This document shows positions 1 through 7,290 of a DNA stretch of 41,570 bases, in pieces. Positions within the stretch are counted from its first letter, which is position 1; each line of letters opens with the position of its first letter. The notes under the pieces are model-generated. The model had not been told where the DNA came from and made no database searches. It saw only the letters and a list, made by a program, of their open reading frames with translations. The position numbers were made by a program, and so were the translations under genes. This DNA is from CAYYNP01 sp964472545 (GTDB lineage Bacteria > Planctomycetota > Planctomycetia > Pirellulales > Thermoguttaceae), in assembly GCA_964472545.1 (NCBI GenBank), contig CAYYNP010000050.1, forward strand, positions 1 through 41,570, given 5' to 3'.

Positions 1-630
1 TCGGCACTGCGAATCCCTACGGCCACATCGATCGTCGACGGAGCCAGTCCCCTTTAGCCAGCCCCCTTTTTCGGGCTTCCGCACACTTTGCAGTTCTACT
101 GCCGATGCCGATCAATAGCTGGCTCTCCCCGCCGAATAGCCATATGCTGGAGCTGTTCCCATCTCCTCCAGGCCCTACCGATGCTTGCATTGCGTCACAG
201 AGTTCGCGAGTGGTTCCGCTGGCGTCGACTCGTTCGTAAGTCGCCAATACTGAAACGTTGCTGGCCGGTCGTCAAGCGGTCTCCGGAGTATCGTCCGGGG
301 CCGTTTACGGTCAATGCCGAGATCGTCACTCCTCAACAGCTCTATCAATCGCGTGCTTATCGCGAGAATTGCTTTGACGAAGTACGTAGTGAAATCGAAG
401 CAGGTATGACCTCCGTCGCGGTTTTCATTCTGGGCTACCCGGTGAAGGGTCACCCACATGATCGCGTCGACGAAAGGCACTATATCGCCTTGCCATCCCT
501 CCGACGGCTCGGCATTTCGCGAAGCTGGCTGAGGGGCTTCTGAGAGCCGCCCTGCGCACAGAGGCTGGACTTGCGGCGACAATCCCCCGGACTACCTGTC
601 ACCCTGCCTAATCGCGACACGCCGACTGCC
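1..630. other. No confident gene (630 bp left edge)
   Basis: Open frames exist on both strands here (plus 88-543, minus 175-582, minus 17-247), but none gives a protein with a recognisable motif, a clear ribosome-binding site or family-like composition. Base composition is less GC-rich than in the genes to the right. The plus frame 88-543 (151 codons) looks slightly more protein-like in its second half, but I cannot assign it. The segment may be a decayed gene or an intergenic region reaching into a neighbour outside the window. Confidence 0.3.
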
Positions 631-2352
631 CTACAACCCGGCCGCCTTCCCGCCGACGCGAGGGTCGGCCACGCCGATCAACGTCTTGCCGTCGGCCGCG
701 CGGCCGATCACCTGAAGCGCGCTGGTGAACTTCGACCGCTTCAGCACGTGTCCGCGTCGGGCCAAATCGGCGGCGATCGCCTCATCGAGCGATTCCTCGA
801 TCAGCAGCTTGTCCGGCATCCACTGATGATGGACCCGCGCGGCGGCCACGGCTTCCGGCAGCGGCCGGCCGAGATCGAGGTGACGTACGATCACTTGCAC
901 CACTTGGGTGATGATCTTCGGGCCGCCGGAGGCCCCGAGCGTGAGAATCGGCCGGCCGCCGCGAAGCACAATCGTGGGGCTCATGCTCGACAGCGGACGC
1001 TTGCCCGGCGCCACCGCGTTGGCCTTTGACCCCAGCAACCCGAACGCGTTGGGGATGCCCGGGGCGATCGAGAAATCGTCCATCTGATTGTTCAGCACGA
1101 CGCCCGTGCCCGGCACGACCACCTTGGAGCCGAACCACGTGTTGAGCGTGGCCGTGATCGCCACCCAATTCCCATGGCGGTCGGCCGCGGCAACGTGTGT
1201 GGTGTGGCGCGGTGAACCGAAATGGTCGTGCTTCCAACCCGGCGGCAAACCGTGCCGCCGCACCTCGATCACCTGCTCCAGATCGATCCGCCGCGCTTGC
1301 TCGGCGGCGTAGCGCCGGTCGATCAGCCCGCGCGGCACGTCGGTGAAATCGGCGTCGCCGAGCCAATGGGTCCGATCGGCAAAGGCCAGCTTCATCGTCT
1401 CGGCCAGCACGTGACGCAGTTGCCCGGGCGAGCGGGCTTCGATCTGCCGCAGATCGAAGCGTTCCAACATGTTGAGGATCTGGGCCACGTGGATCCCGCC
1501 GGAACTTGGCGGCGGGAAGCCGAGGATCTCGTAACCGCGGTACGTCGAACGGATCGGCTCGCGGTGCCGGACCCGATAGGCCGCGAAGTCGTCGGCCGTA
1601 AGGATGCCGCCGTTTGCTGCCATCCAACGTTCGGTTCGCTCGGCAAACGGCCCCCGATAGAACCAGCCCACGCCGTTTCGAGCGATGGCACGGTACGTAC
1701 GGGCCAAATCGCGGCGGCGGAGCGTTTCGCCGGCGCGATAGGGCGAACCGTCCGGCTTCAGCCAAGCGGCCGCCGCCGCGTCGAACTTCGCCAGGTCCTC
1801 TGCCTCGCGCCGCAGGGCCCCGGCCAGCGGGCCGCTGACGCGGAAGCCCCGCTCGGCAATCTCGGCGGCCGGCAACAGCAGATCGGCCAACTGCAGCCGC
1901 CCGAACCGGCCGACGACGTCGTGATAGGCCGCCAGCGCGCCCGGCACACCACTGGCCAGCGCGCCGGTGCGGCTCAATTCGCCTTGTGACATGCCGTCGC
2001 GAAGATACATGTCGCGCGTGGCTCGGGCGGGGGCCGTCTCGCGGCCGTCGACGGCGACCACGCGGCCGTCGGCCAGCCGGATCAACACGAAACACCCCCC
2101 ACCGAGGCCCGAGTTGTGCGGGTCGGCCACTCCCAACGTCAACGCGGCGGCCACGGCGGCGTCGATCGCGTTGCCACCACGCCGCAGGGCGTCGACGCCC
2201 GCCGCCGAAGCCAGCGGATGGACCGTGGCCACCATCGCCTTGCTTCCCGATGCCGGCTCGGCAGCACGCCCGACCGACACGAAGTCTCGCAGCGTGCCGA
2301 CGTGCAGCAGCAAGAGAAGCGACAGCAGCGAGTACCAAGGGGTGCGGCGCAT
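631..2352 (-). CDS. ggt: Gamma-glutamyltranspeptidase, secreted
   Basis: This is an N-terminal-nucleophile hydrolase/transpeptidase that cleaves gamma-glutamyl bonds of glutathione and related peptides, normally in the periplasm. The 573-residue precursor has a signal peptide (MRRTPWYSLLSLLLLLHVG, cleavage likely near GRA-AEP at about residue 30). The first Thr of the TTH motif at residue 384 is the expected autoprocessing site and nucleophile; it is followed by the family signatures NNQMDDFS and PLSSMSPT and a GASGG loop. Length is normal for the family. The frame stays open upstream to 2487, but the signal peptide begins exactly at 2352, so the 45 extra residues are rejected. The gene is divergent from the fmt gene across 129 bp. 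The family assignment is secure; the physiological substrate is not visible. Confidence 0.95.
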   Translation of the reverse strand: MRRTPWYSLLSLLLLLHVGTLRDFVSVGRAAEPASGSKAMVATVHPLASAAGVDALRRGGNAIDAAVAAALTLGVADPHNSGLGGGCFVLIRLADGRVVAVDGRETAPARATRDMYLRDGMSQGELSRTGALASGVPGALAAYHDVVGRFGRLQLADLLLPAAEIAERGFRVSGPLAGALRREAEDLAKFDAAAAAWLKPDGSPYRAGETLRRRDLARTYRAIARNGVGWFYRGPFAERTERWMAANGGILTADDFAAYRVRHREPIRSTYRGYEILGFPPPSSGGIHVAQILNMLERFDLRQIEARSPGQLRHVLAETMKLAFADRTHWLGDADFTDVPRGLIDRRYAAEQARRIDLEQVIEVRRHGLPPGWKHDHFGSPRHTTHVAAADRHGNWVAITATLNTWFGSKVVVPGTGVVLNNQMDDFSIAPGIPNAFGLLGSKANAVAPGKRPLSSMSPTIVLRGGRPILTLGASGGPKIITQVVQVIVRHLDLGRPLPEAVAAARVHHQWMPDKLLIEESLDEAIAADLARRGHVLKRSKFTSALQVIGRAADGKTLIGVADPRVGGKAAGL

Positions 2353-2445
2353 GGGCGACGGCTCCGGATTCGGATGTCTGACGCGGGCAACGCCCATGAT
2401 ATCCGGCCGGGGCGGACGACGCGAATGGAGGCAACCTGCGCCGGC

Positions 2446-2474
2446 TTGTCCTTCCGCCGATCTGCGGTTAGATT
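2446..2474 (+). promoter_or_regulatory. Candidate leaderless promoter for fmt
   Basis: TTGTCC (2446-2451) and TAGATT (2469-2474) are separated by 17 bp, each matching the sigma-70 consensus at four of six positions. The -10 ends only 7 bp before the fmt ATG, which has no Shine-Dalgarno sequence in front of it, so a leaderless transcript is possible. The match is weak. Confidence 0.22.
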
Positions 2475-2481
2475 GTGCCTC

Positions 2482-3438
2482 ATGCAATTACTCATGATGG
2501 GTACCGGGCCATTCGCCGTGCCGACGTTTCGCGGGCTGTACGAAACCCACCACGAGGTGGTCGGATTGGTGACTTCGCCAATCCGCACCCACCGCGGGCG
2601 CCGCGTGGCGCCGGCGAGCCCGATGCGCGACGTCGCCCACGAACACCAAGTAGTCATCTTCGACCCCGAAGAGGTCAACACCGCGGACTCCCGCGATCGG
2701 CTGCTCGCATTCAACGCCGACCTGATGATCGTTTGCGACTATGGGCAGATCCTTTCGGCCGAGACACTGGCCACGGCCCGGCTGGGGGGCGTGAATCTGC
2801 ACGGCTCGCTGTTGCCGAAGTATCGCGGTGCGGCGCCGGTGAACTGGGCCATCTATCACGGCGAGACACACACCGGCATCACGGTGATCCACATGACCCC
2901 CCGAGTCGACGCCGGCCCGTGCATCGCCCAGGCCGAGACGCCCATCGGCCCGGACGAGACGGCGGTCGAACTCGAAGACCGTTTGGCCGAGATGGGGTCC
3001 TGGCTGATGCGCCGTACGATCGACTCGGTGCAGTCGGGCCGGATCGAGGCTCTGCCGCAGGACGCGGCGTTGGCCTCGAAGGCCCCCCGGCTGAAGAAGA
3101 CCGACGGGGCCGTCGACTGGACGCGGCCGGCTGCGGCGATCAAGTGCCAGATCCTGGCGTTGAAACCCTGGCCCAGTACCTACACCTTCTGGCATCGCAC
3201 GAATCGCCCACCGATGCGATTGATCCTCGACGCAGTGACCGTGATCGACCAGCGCGATCCGGCGGCCACACCGGGCACCGTTGTGGAAGCGACCTCGAAG
3301 CGGCTGGTGATCGCAGCCGGCCAAGGGGCCCTCGCGCTGCAGGCCGTCCAGCCGGCCGGAAAGCGTGTGCTGCCGATCGAGGACTTTCTCCGCGGCAACC
3401 GCGTGCAGCCGGGGGATCGGTTTGGGGAGGAGCGTTAG
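2482..3438 (+). CDS. fmt: Methionyl-tRNA formyltransferase
   Basis: This cytosolic enzyme formylates initiator Met-tRNA using 10-formyl-tetrahydrofolate. The 318-residue product has the N-terminal formyltransferase fold starting LLMMGTGPFAVPTF, the signature HGSLLPKYRGAAPVNWAI around residue 110-125 and the DAGP loop, followed by the C-terminal OB-like tRNA-binding domain (LKKTDGAVDWTRPA onward). The frame extends upstream to 2116 but that part is antisense to ggt; the domain starts at the ATG at 2482. No peptide deformylase gene is next to it, unlike the frequent def-fmt pairing. A palindromic interspersed repeat follows 24 bp after the stop and could act as a transcript end. Another formyltransferase acting on a sugar is less likely given the intact C-terminal domain. 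Confidence 0.93.
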   Translation: MQLLMMGTGPFAVPTFRGLYETHHEVVGLVTSPIRTHRGRRVAPASPMRDVAHEHQVVIFDPEEVNTADSRDRLLAFNADLMIVCDYGQILSAETLATARLGGVNLHGSLLPKYRGAAPVNWAIYHGETHTGITVIHMTPRVDAGPCIAQAETPIGPDETAVELEDRLAEMGSWLMRRTIDSVQSGRIEALPQDAALASKAPRLKKTDGAVDWTRPAAAIKCQILALKPWPSTYTFWHRTNRPPMRLILDAVTVIDQRDPAATPGTVVEATSKRLVIAAGQGALALQAVQPAGKRVLPIEDFLRGNRVQPGDRFGEER

Positions 3439-3462
3439 TAGTCCCCACACGCCAACTGACAA

Positions 3463-3497
3463 GGGGTGGCTGGGGCAAAGCGCAGCGGTGCCCCAGG
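3463..3497 (+). repeat. 35-bp palindromic repeat, copy 1
   Basis: Starts GGGGTGGCTGGGGCAAAGCG and ends GGTGCCCCAGG. CTGGGGCA and TGCCCCAG form an 8-bp stem with an 11-nt loop. It is the same sequence as copy 3 (4526-4559, opposite strand) and nearly the same as copy 2 (4462-4495). It lies just after the fmt stop codon. A smaller stem-loop GTGGC/GCCAC follows at about 3502-3516. Confidence 0.85.
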
Positions 3498-3617
3498 TTC
3501 CGTGGCGCTTTGCCACCACGCACCCAGGCGCGGTGCGATGCCGGAAAGCCCCCTCAGGTCGCCATTCCCCCCCAAATGCCCACGCTCTGCCCGCATAATC
3601 TGCGAAATCGGTACAGT

Positions 3618-3623
3618 TTGACA
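3618..3623 (+). promoter_or_regulatory. Consensus -35 box before zinc-ribbon gene
   Basis: A perfect TTGACA lies 26 bp before the ATG at 3650. The sequence at the -10 distance (around TAGAGA, 3640-3645) is poor, so this is only a candidate promoter element. Confidence 0.25.
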
Positions 3624-3649
3624 CGTCTTCGGCCGATTCTAGAGATGCA

Positions 3650-4438
3650 ATGTGGTGCAACCAGTGTAGACAGGACGTGCCGGGTACGGCCGCGGCGGAC
3701 TGGGGAGGCTTTTGCTGCCCTCGATGCAGCGGTGCGCTCGCGATGGACTCCGTCGGCCGGGCAGATGAGGTCGAGCGTCATCCGCCGCCGGCCGACGACG
3801 ACGTGACTGCGGAATCGTCGCCGTACGACGAATGGGAGCTCGATCAGGAACTGCGGCACATAGGACGGATGGTTTCGCTGGGCAATCTGGACCACAGTTC
3901 AGACGAGAGCCATGCTCAGGCCAGCGTGGTCCGGCTCGATCCGCCGCACGACGGCCCCGCGGCCTGGCATACGCCGCCGGCACCGCGGCGTCGACCGGCG
4001 AAGCCGAAGAGGAAGCCCGGCGGCACGCGTTCCGCGCTCACCTGGGGTATCCTGTCGTTGGGCACCATGGCCTTCGTTTGCGGCGGCATTCTCATGGGAT
4101 GGTCCTTGCTGGCCGATCGCACGGAGTTGTGGGAATTTGGCATGCCGGTGGCGTTGGGCGGCCAAATCGCCCTGCTGTTGGGGCTGGTGCTGCAACTCGA
4201 CCGCCTTTGGCACGACAGCCGCCACGCCGCGGACAAGCTCGACGACGTCGACGAGCAGCTTCACGAGCTGAAGACGACCACCACCATGTTGGGAACCGGC
4301 CACGCCACGCCCGGCAGCGCCTTCTACGCCCATCTGGCCGACGGCGCAGGGCCCGATCTGCTGCTGCACGATCTGAAGGGCCAACTCGACCTGTTGGCGA
4401 TGAAGATCAGCATGGGTGACGAACGCAAGGCCGGCTAG
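3650..4438 (+). CDS. Zinc-ribbon, two-TM hypothetical protein
   Basis: I do not recognise a named family. The 262-residue protein starts with a probable zinc ribbon (C3-x2-C6 and C23-x2-C26), followed by an acidic, low-complexity stretch to about residue 95 and a basic Pro/Arg/Lys linker (about 107-126). Two predicted membrane helices follow (about 128-150 and 163-184), then a charged segment with coiled-coil character (about 185-215) and a cytoplasmic-looking tail. The N-terminal ribbon and linker would be cytosolic if the basic linker follows the positive-inside rule. The start at 3650 is preferred because the Cys pair follows directly; its ribosome-binding site is weak. Copies of a 35-bp palindromic repeat lie on both sides. 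The role is unknown; a membrane-associated adaptor is a guess only. Confidence 0.8.
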   Translation: MWCNQCRQDVPGTAAADWGGFCCPRCSGALAMDSVGRADEVERHPPPADDDVTAESSPYDEWELDQELRHIGRMVSLGNLDHSSDESHAQASVVRLDPPHDGPAAWHTPPAPRRRPAKPKRKPGGTRSALTWGILSLGTMAFVCGGILMGWSLLADRTELWEFGMPVALGGQIALLLGLVLQLDRLWHDSRHAADKLDDVDEQLHELKTTTTMLGTGHATPGSAFYAHLADGAGPDLLLHDLKGQLDLLAMKISMGDERKAG

Positions 4439-4461
4439 CAGCCCGTTGCAGTTCAACGTGT

Positions 4462-4495
4462 GGGTGGCTGGGGCAGAGCGCAGCGGTGCCCCAGG
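4462..4495 (+). repeat. 35-bp palindromic repeat, copy 2
   Basis: Same element as at 3463-3497, with CAGAG in place of CAAAG. It is inverted relative to copy 3 thirty bases away; together they can fold into a long hairpin of about 33 bp per arm between the convergent zinc-ribbon and URO-D-like genes, a plausible bidirectional transcription end. Confidence 0.85.
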
Positions 4496-4525
4496 TTTCC
4501 AGCGATCGGATATTGCCGCAGGCCA

Positions 4526-4559
4526 CTGGGGCACCGCTGCGCTTTGCCCCAGCCACCCC
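4526..4559 (-). repeat. 35-bp palindromic repeat, copy 3 (inverted)
   Basis: Reverse complement of the element at 3463-3497, including the CAAAG variant. It forms the right arm of the hairpin with copy 2 (4462-4495) and ends 22 bp from the stop codon of the URO-D-like gene. Confidence 0.85.
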
Positions 4560-4581
4560 AATCCCTACGTCTTACAGAGCA

Positions 4582-5766
4582 CTACGAAGCCGCACCCATC
4601 GGCCGCAGGTTCACGTCGTGTCCCCACACGCTGCGGACCGTCCTCACGTAGTGCAGATAATCTTCCAGCGACACGTTCGGCGGTACGCGGTGGTCGCAGA
4701 AGCCGATGAAGCCGCCTTCTTCGACTAGTGGGGCCAGCCGATGGACCTCCGCTTCGATCGCCTGTTTGCCGTGCGTGAGGATGTTCTTGTCGTAGCCGCC
4801 CATCAACAGCAAGTCCTTGCCGTATTGTTGCCGCAGCGCGATCGCATCACCGCCCCACGTGCCGACCTCGACCGGGAACAGGCAGTTCACGCCCGCGTCG
4901 ATCCACAGCGGCAGCAGCGCGTCGATCTTGCCGTCGCAGTCGACCCAGATTACGTCGACGCCGTGACGCCGCAGTAGGTCGCTAAGGCGGCGATAGTGCG
5001 GCGAGAGATACCGCTCGAATTGGGCCGGGCCGAGCAACGGGCCGCGGTTGTAGCACATGTCTTCCCAAATCGCGCAGCCGTCGAACTGCGCGCCCGTCTC
5101 GAGCACGCGCGAAAGCACGCCGATGATGCAATCGGCCACCGTGGTGACCATTTCCTCGAACCACGCCGGATCGTCGTATACCGCAAGCGAAACGGCCTCC
5201 AGCCCCATCCAGTTGCGGATCCAGCCATAAAGGCTGCCGCCGTTGAGGAAGATCGGCAACTCGCGGTTCTCGTTGCGCCACAACGCCGCGCACCGATCCC
5301 AGTCCGCCGGATACCGCCGCGGGTCGTCCGGATCCAGCCGCGGCAGATAGTGCTTCCGCCAGCTCTCGCGGTCGACCAGCAGGTGGCCTTGATGCAGCGG
5401 GATCGTACTGTGGTGTTTTTTCCGCAACACCCGCACCCCGTCGGGCTGCTGCACCACCTCGGCGTCGCCGCGATCCTCGATCACCTCCTCGTCGAATTCC
5501 GGCACCAGCCCCACGCAAACCCCCTCGTACACCGACCGGTTCGGATCGGCCGGCACCACCAACGCCGTACTCTCCGGGGCCAACACGCAGCGGAACAGCG
5601 GGTCCATCCCAAAGTAGTCGTCGCTGTTATCCCGGTTCACGCTCCGCGGCATCCCCTGCTCGTGCCAGGCCGTGACCGTCTCGTCCCAGAAGCTGAAGTC
5701 ACAGATCGGCGCGCGGTCGCGCGGACCATAGTGCATCGTGGCGGCAAAGCGTTCGCGTGGGGTCAT
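4582..5766 (-). CDS. URO-D/MtbA-like family protein
   Basis: The 394-residue protein belongs to the uroporphyrinogen decarboxylase-like superfamily, which includes true URO-D and corrinoid-dependent methyltransferases (MtaA/MtbA type). It starts MTPRERFAATMHYGPRDRAP, typical of the divergent members, and ends with GGFIGFCDHRVPPNVSLEDY, the expected C-terminal strand and loop. Around residue 260 it reads WVDCDGKIDALLPL, where MtbA-like enzymes carry a metal-binding His-x-Cys; here Asp-Cys is seen, so metal use may differ. The ATG at 5766 has GGAGG 6 bp before it, which decides this start over the longer frame to 5907. No haem or corrinoid genes are adjacent, so classical haem synthesis is unlikely and the substrate is unknown. 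Confidence 0.85.
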   Translation of the reverse strand: MTPRERFAATMHYGPRDRAPICDFSFWDETVTAWHEQGMPRSVNRDNSDDYFGMDPLFRCVLAPESTALVVPADPNRSVYEGVCVGLVPEFDEEVIEDRGDAEVVQQPDGVRVLRKKHHSTIPLHQGHLLVDRESWRKHYLPRLDPDDPRRYPADWDRCAALWRNENRELPIFLNGGSLYGWIRNWMGLEAVSLAVYDDPAWFEEMVTTVADCIIGVLSRVLETGAQFDGCAIWEDMCYNRGPLLGPAQFERYLSPHYRRLSDLLRRHGVDVIWVDCDGKIDALLPLWIDAGVNCLFPVEVGTWGGDAIALRQQYGKDLLLMGGYDKNILTHGKQAIEAEVHRLAPLVEEGGFIGFCDHRVPPNVSLEDYLHYVRTVRSVWGHDVNLRPMGAAS

Positions 5767-5898
5767 GCGTTCCTCCGTGGTTGGTGCCCGGGTTATCGGG
5801 GATCGGGGGGTGGATGTCAATGCTTGCCTGCGCGCTCGCGTGGACAGGCGAGCCGGCAGCGGCGATAGCACAACGGTTCGTGAAGCCGCGATTGGCAA

Positions 5899-5941
5899 CA
5901 GGGCCATTCATGGCCCTTCCCGCGAAGCGGTATTAGGCCCG
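5899..5941 (+). repeat. Left arm of 43-bp inverted repeat
   Basis: The arm contains AGGGCCATTCATGGCCCT (itself an 8-bp hairpin) and GCGAAGCGGTATTAGGCCCG. It pairs with 6171-6213 with very few mismatches, bounding a 315-bp segment with no gene. Confidence 0.85.
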
Positions 5942-6170
5942 TGCTTTAGCACGGGTTCACGAGTGCGGTCTCCCCCAATTCTCTCCCCTCGCTGGCCCCA
6001 GGCTCGTTTACGGGCCTTCTCGCCGTTTGGCTTTAGCCGCCCCAAAGGCCCATTACGCCGTCCACAAATTCGGCTGAAGCCGCAAACAGCGAGAAGCCCC
6101 GTGAACGGGGCTCAGCACTTTCCGCAAGCGAGAGAGAAGTTCGTCGTTGCGCCCAACCCGGCGTAAACGC

Positions 6171-6213
6171 CGGGCCGAATACCGCTTCGCGGAAAGGGCC
6201 ATGAATGGCCCTC
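6171..6213 (-). repeat. Right arm of 43-bp inverted repeat
   Basis: Reverse complement of 5899-5941 except for a few bases (for example CGGCCCGG against AGGCCCGT, and an AAAGG against AAGGG variant). It ends 155 bp before the Abi-alpha gene. Confidence 0.85.
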
Positions 6214-6247
6214 CTCCCGGCAATGTCGGCACAGATGTGAAGAGGGC

Positions 6248-6276
6248 GTGACATCACAGCAACTCTCTTCTACAAT
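6248..6276 (+). promoter_or_regulatory. Candidate sigma-70 promoter for Abi-alpha gene
   Basis: GTGACA (6248-6253) and TACAAT (6271-6276) are separated by exactly 17 bp, each five of six to consensus. It lies 92 bp before the ATG and outside the repeat mosaic. It suggests the gene has its own promoter. Confidence 0.4.
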
Positions 6277-6367
6277 GCAACTTGTGACGTTTGGCTGCCT
6301 GCGAGTTAGGCCACGAACTTACGGTCTATAGACTACCTGTGCATGAGACACGATGTAGGGTGCCGAC

Positions 6368-7144
6368 ATGAGCGATGAATCAAGAAGCCTCGACGTTCTT
6401 GGTATTAAGCCTGTCGCCGACGCTTTCAGCAAGATCACGACAGCAACGGTCGATGGCGTGGCGGCCTTCTTGAGCCGGATATGCTTGCCAGCCGCTGAGG
6501 AGTTTGGCCTTCTCCTGCGAGACCGACTTCGCGTCTGGCGGTCCGCGAACATCGCGGCAATAGCGAAGCGTGCGGAGGAGTGCCTCAACACATCGGAAGA
6601 CGGAGATGCGGTCCGCGCACATCCCAGGCTTGTCGCCAATATCTTGGAGGAAGGATCCTGGATTGAAGACCCTGTTGTTCAAGATCTTTGGGGTGGGCTA
6701 TTGTCTTCGTCGTGTACTGACTCGGGTAACGACGACAGCAATCTTCTCTTCATCAATCTGCTCTCAGGATTGACGAAACTCCAGGCGCGCATTTTGAAAT
6801 ATGTGTGCGAGAATGCCCGCAAGAGGGCGGCATCGAGTGGTCTAATTGTGGCCGATCAGATGACCCTCGATCTGTCGACAATGGTTGAACTGACGAGCGA
6901 AACAGATATCCACCGTCTAGATCGCGAGCTCGATCACCTACGGGAATGCGGATTGATCGATGGTGGGTTTCCGCTCCACTCATCAGATCGTGCGATGGTA
7001 GGGCCCACAGCGATCGCATTGCACATGTACGTAAGGTGTGAAGGATCTCGCAGCTCGCCCATAGAGTATTTCGGACTCGATATCCCGCAGCCGGAAGAGT
7101 CCAGCCCCACCGATTCACTTGGAGAGGGACAAGGTGCCTCCTAG
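6368..7144 (+). CDS. Abi-alpha (DUF4393) family protein
   Basis: The 258-residue protein matches the pattern of the Abi-alpha/DUF4393 family. An N-terminal helical part contains the charged stretch LLRDRLRVWRSANIAAIAKR (about residue 48-67). A core reads HPRLVANILEEGSWIEDPVV then QDLWGGLLSSS (about residue 80-112), the family's hallmark of an acidic turn followed by LW-x2-LL. A C-terminal part rich in Leu (LDRELDHLRECGLIDGG) looks like a small helical or winged-helix end. The family is named from abortive infection proteins; its mechanism is poorly known and membership alone does not prove phage defence. Base composition is clearly more AT-rich than the neighbours and repeats flank it on both sides, which fits horizontal gain. 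It stands alone, with no toxin, nuclease or restriction gene beside it. The ATG at 6368 has only a weak AGGG upstream. Confidence 0.72.
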   Translation: MSDESRSLDVLGIKPVADAFSKITTATVDGVAAFLSRICLPAAEEFGLLLRDRLRVWRSANIAAIAKRAEECLNTSEDGDAVRAHPRLVANILEEGSWIEDPVVQDLWGGLLSSSCTDSGNDDSNLLFINLLSGLTKLQARILKYVCENARKRAASSGLIVADQMTLDLSTMVELTSETDIHRLDRELDHLRECGLIDGGFPLHSSDRAMVGPTAIALHMYVRCEGSRSSPIEYFGLDIPQPEESSPTDSLGEGQGAS

Positions 7145-7189
7145 CAGATCATTGCAGCCAACTTGCCCTACAGACCGACACAAGTGTGA

Positions 7190-7280
7190 CTATGGCCTTC
7201 GGCCAACACGCCCTGTCAATGGGCACCGGCTTCCTGGGGCGTTGCCCCAGGCTACGGTGAGACTGGCCTTCGGCCAGAAA
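7190..7280. repeat. Three perfect stem-loops before FAD oxidoreductase
   Basis: TGGCCTTCGGCCA, a TTCG-loop hairpin, occurs twice (about 7193-7205 and 7265-7277). Between the two copies lies CCTGGGGCGTTGCCCCAGG (about 7231-7249). The second copy ends just before the GGAAG ribosome-binding site of the next gene. They resemble REP-type palindromes; the middle one shares CTGGGGC/GCCCCAG with the 35-bp repeat near 3463. They could end transcripts from the Abi-alpha gene. Confidence 0.7.
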
Positions 7281-7290
7281 GGAAGATGGC

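Larger units (their letters stand above)
5767..6367. other. Gene-free 600 bp with hairpin mosaic
   Basis: Between the URO-D-like and Abi-alpha genes. The part 5899-6213 is bounded by 43-bp inverted repeats and packed with small perfect stem-loops: CCCGTGCT/AGCACGGG (5938-5955), CGGC/GCCG (6071-6082), GCCCCGT/ACGGGGC (6096-6111) and CCCGGCG/CGCCGGG (6157-6174). No sizeable coding frame with a known motif lies inside. The structure suggests a MITE-like or REP-like insertion, or a structured RNA. The part 6214-6367 is the leader of the next gene. Confidence 0.7.

Noticed and set aside
88..582. Short frames on both strands at the left edge
   Set aside because: Neither strand gives a recognisable product or a start signal; they exclude one another and are reported only as an unresolved region.
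782..2434. 550-codon minus-strand frame within ggt
   Set aside because: It is an Arg/Pro-rich alternative frame of the gamma-glutamyltranspeptidase gene.
2116..3438. 440-residue form of methionyl-tRNA formyltransferase
   Set aside because: The extra N-terminal part is antisense to the ggt signal peptide and has no similarity to the family.
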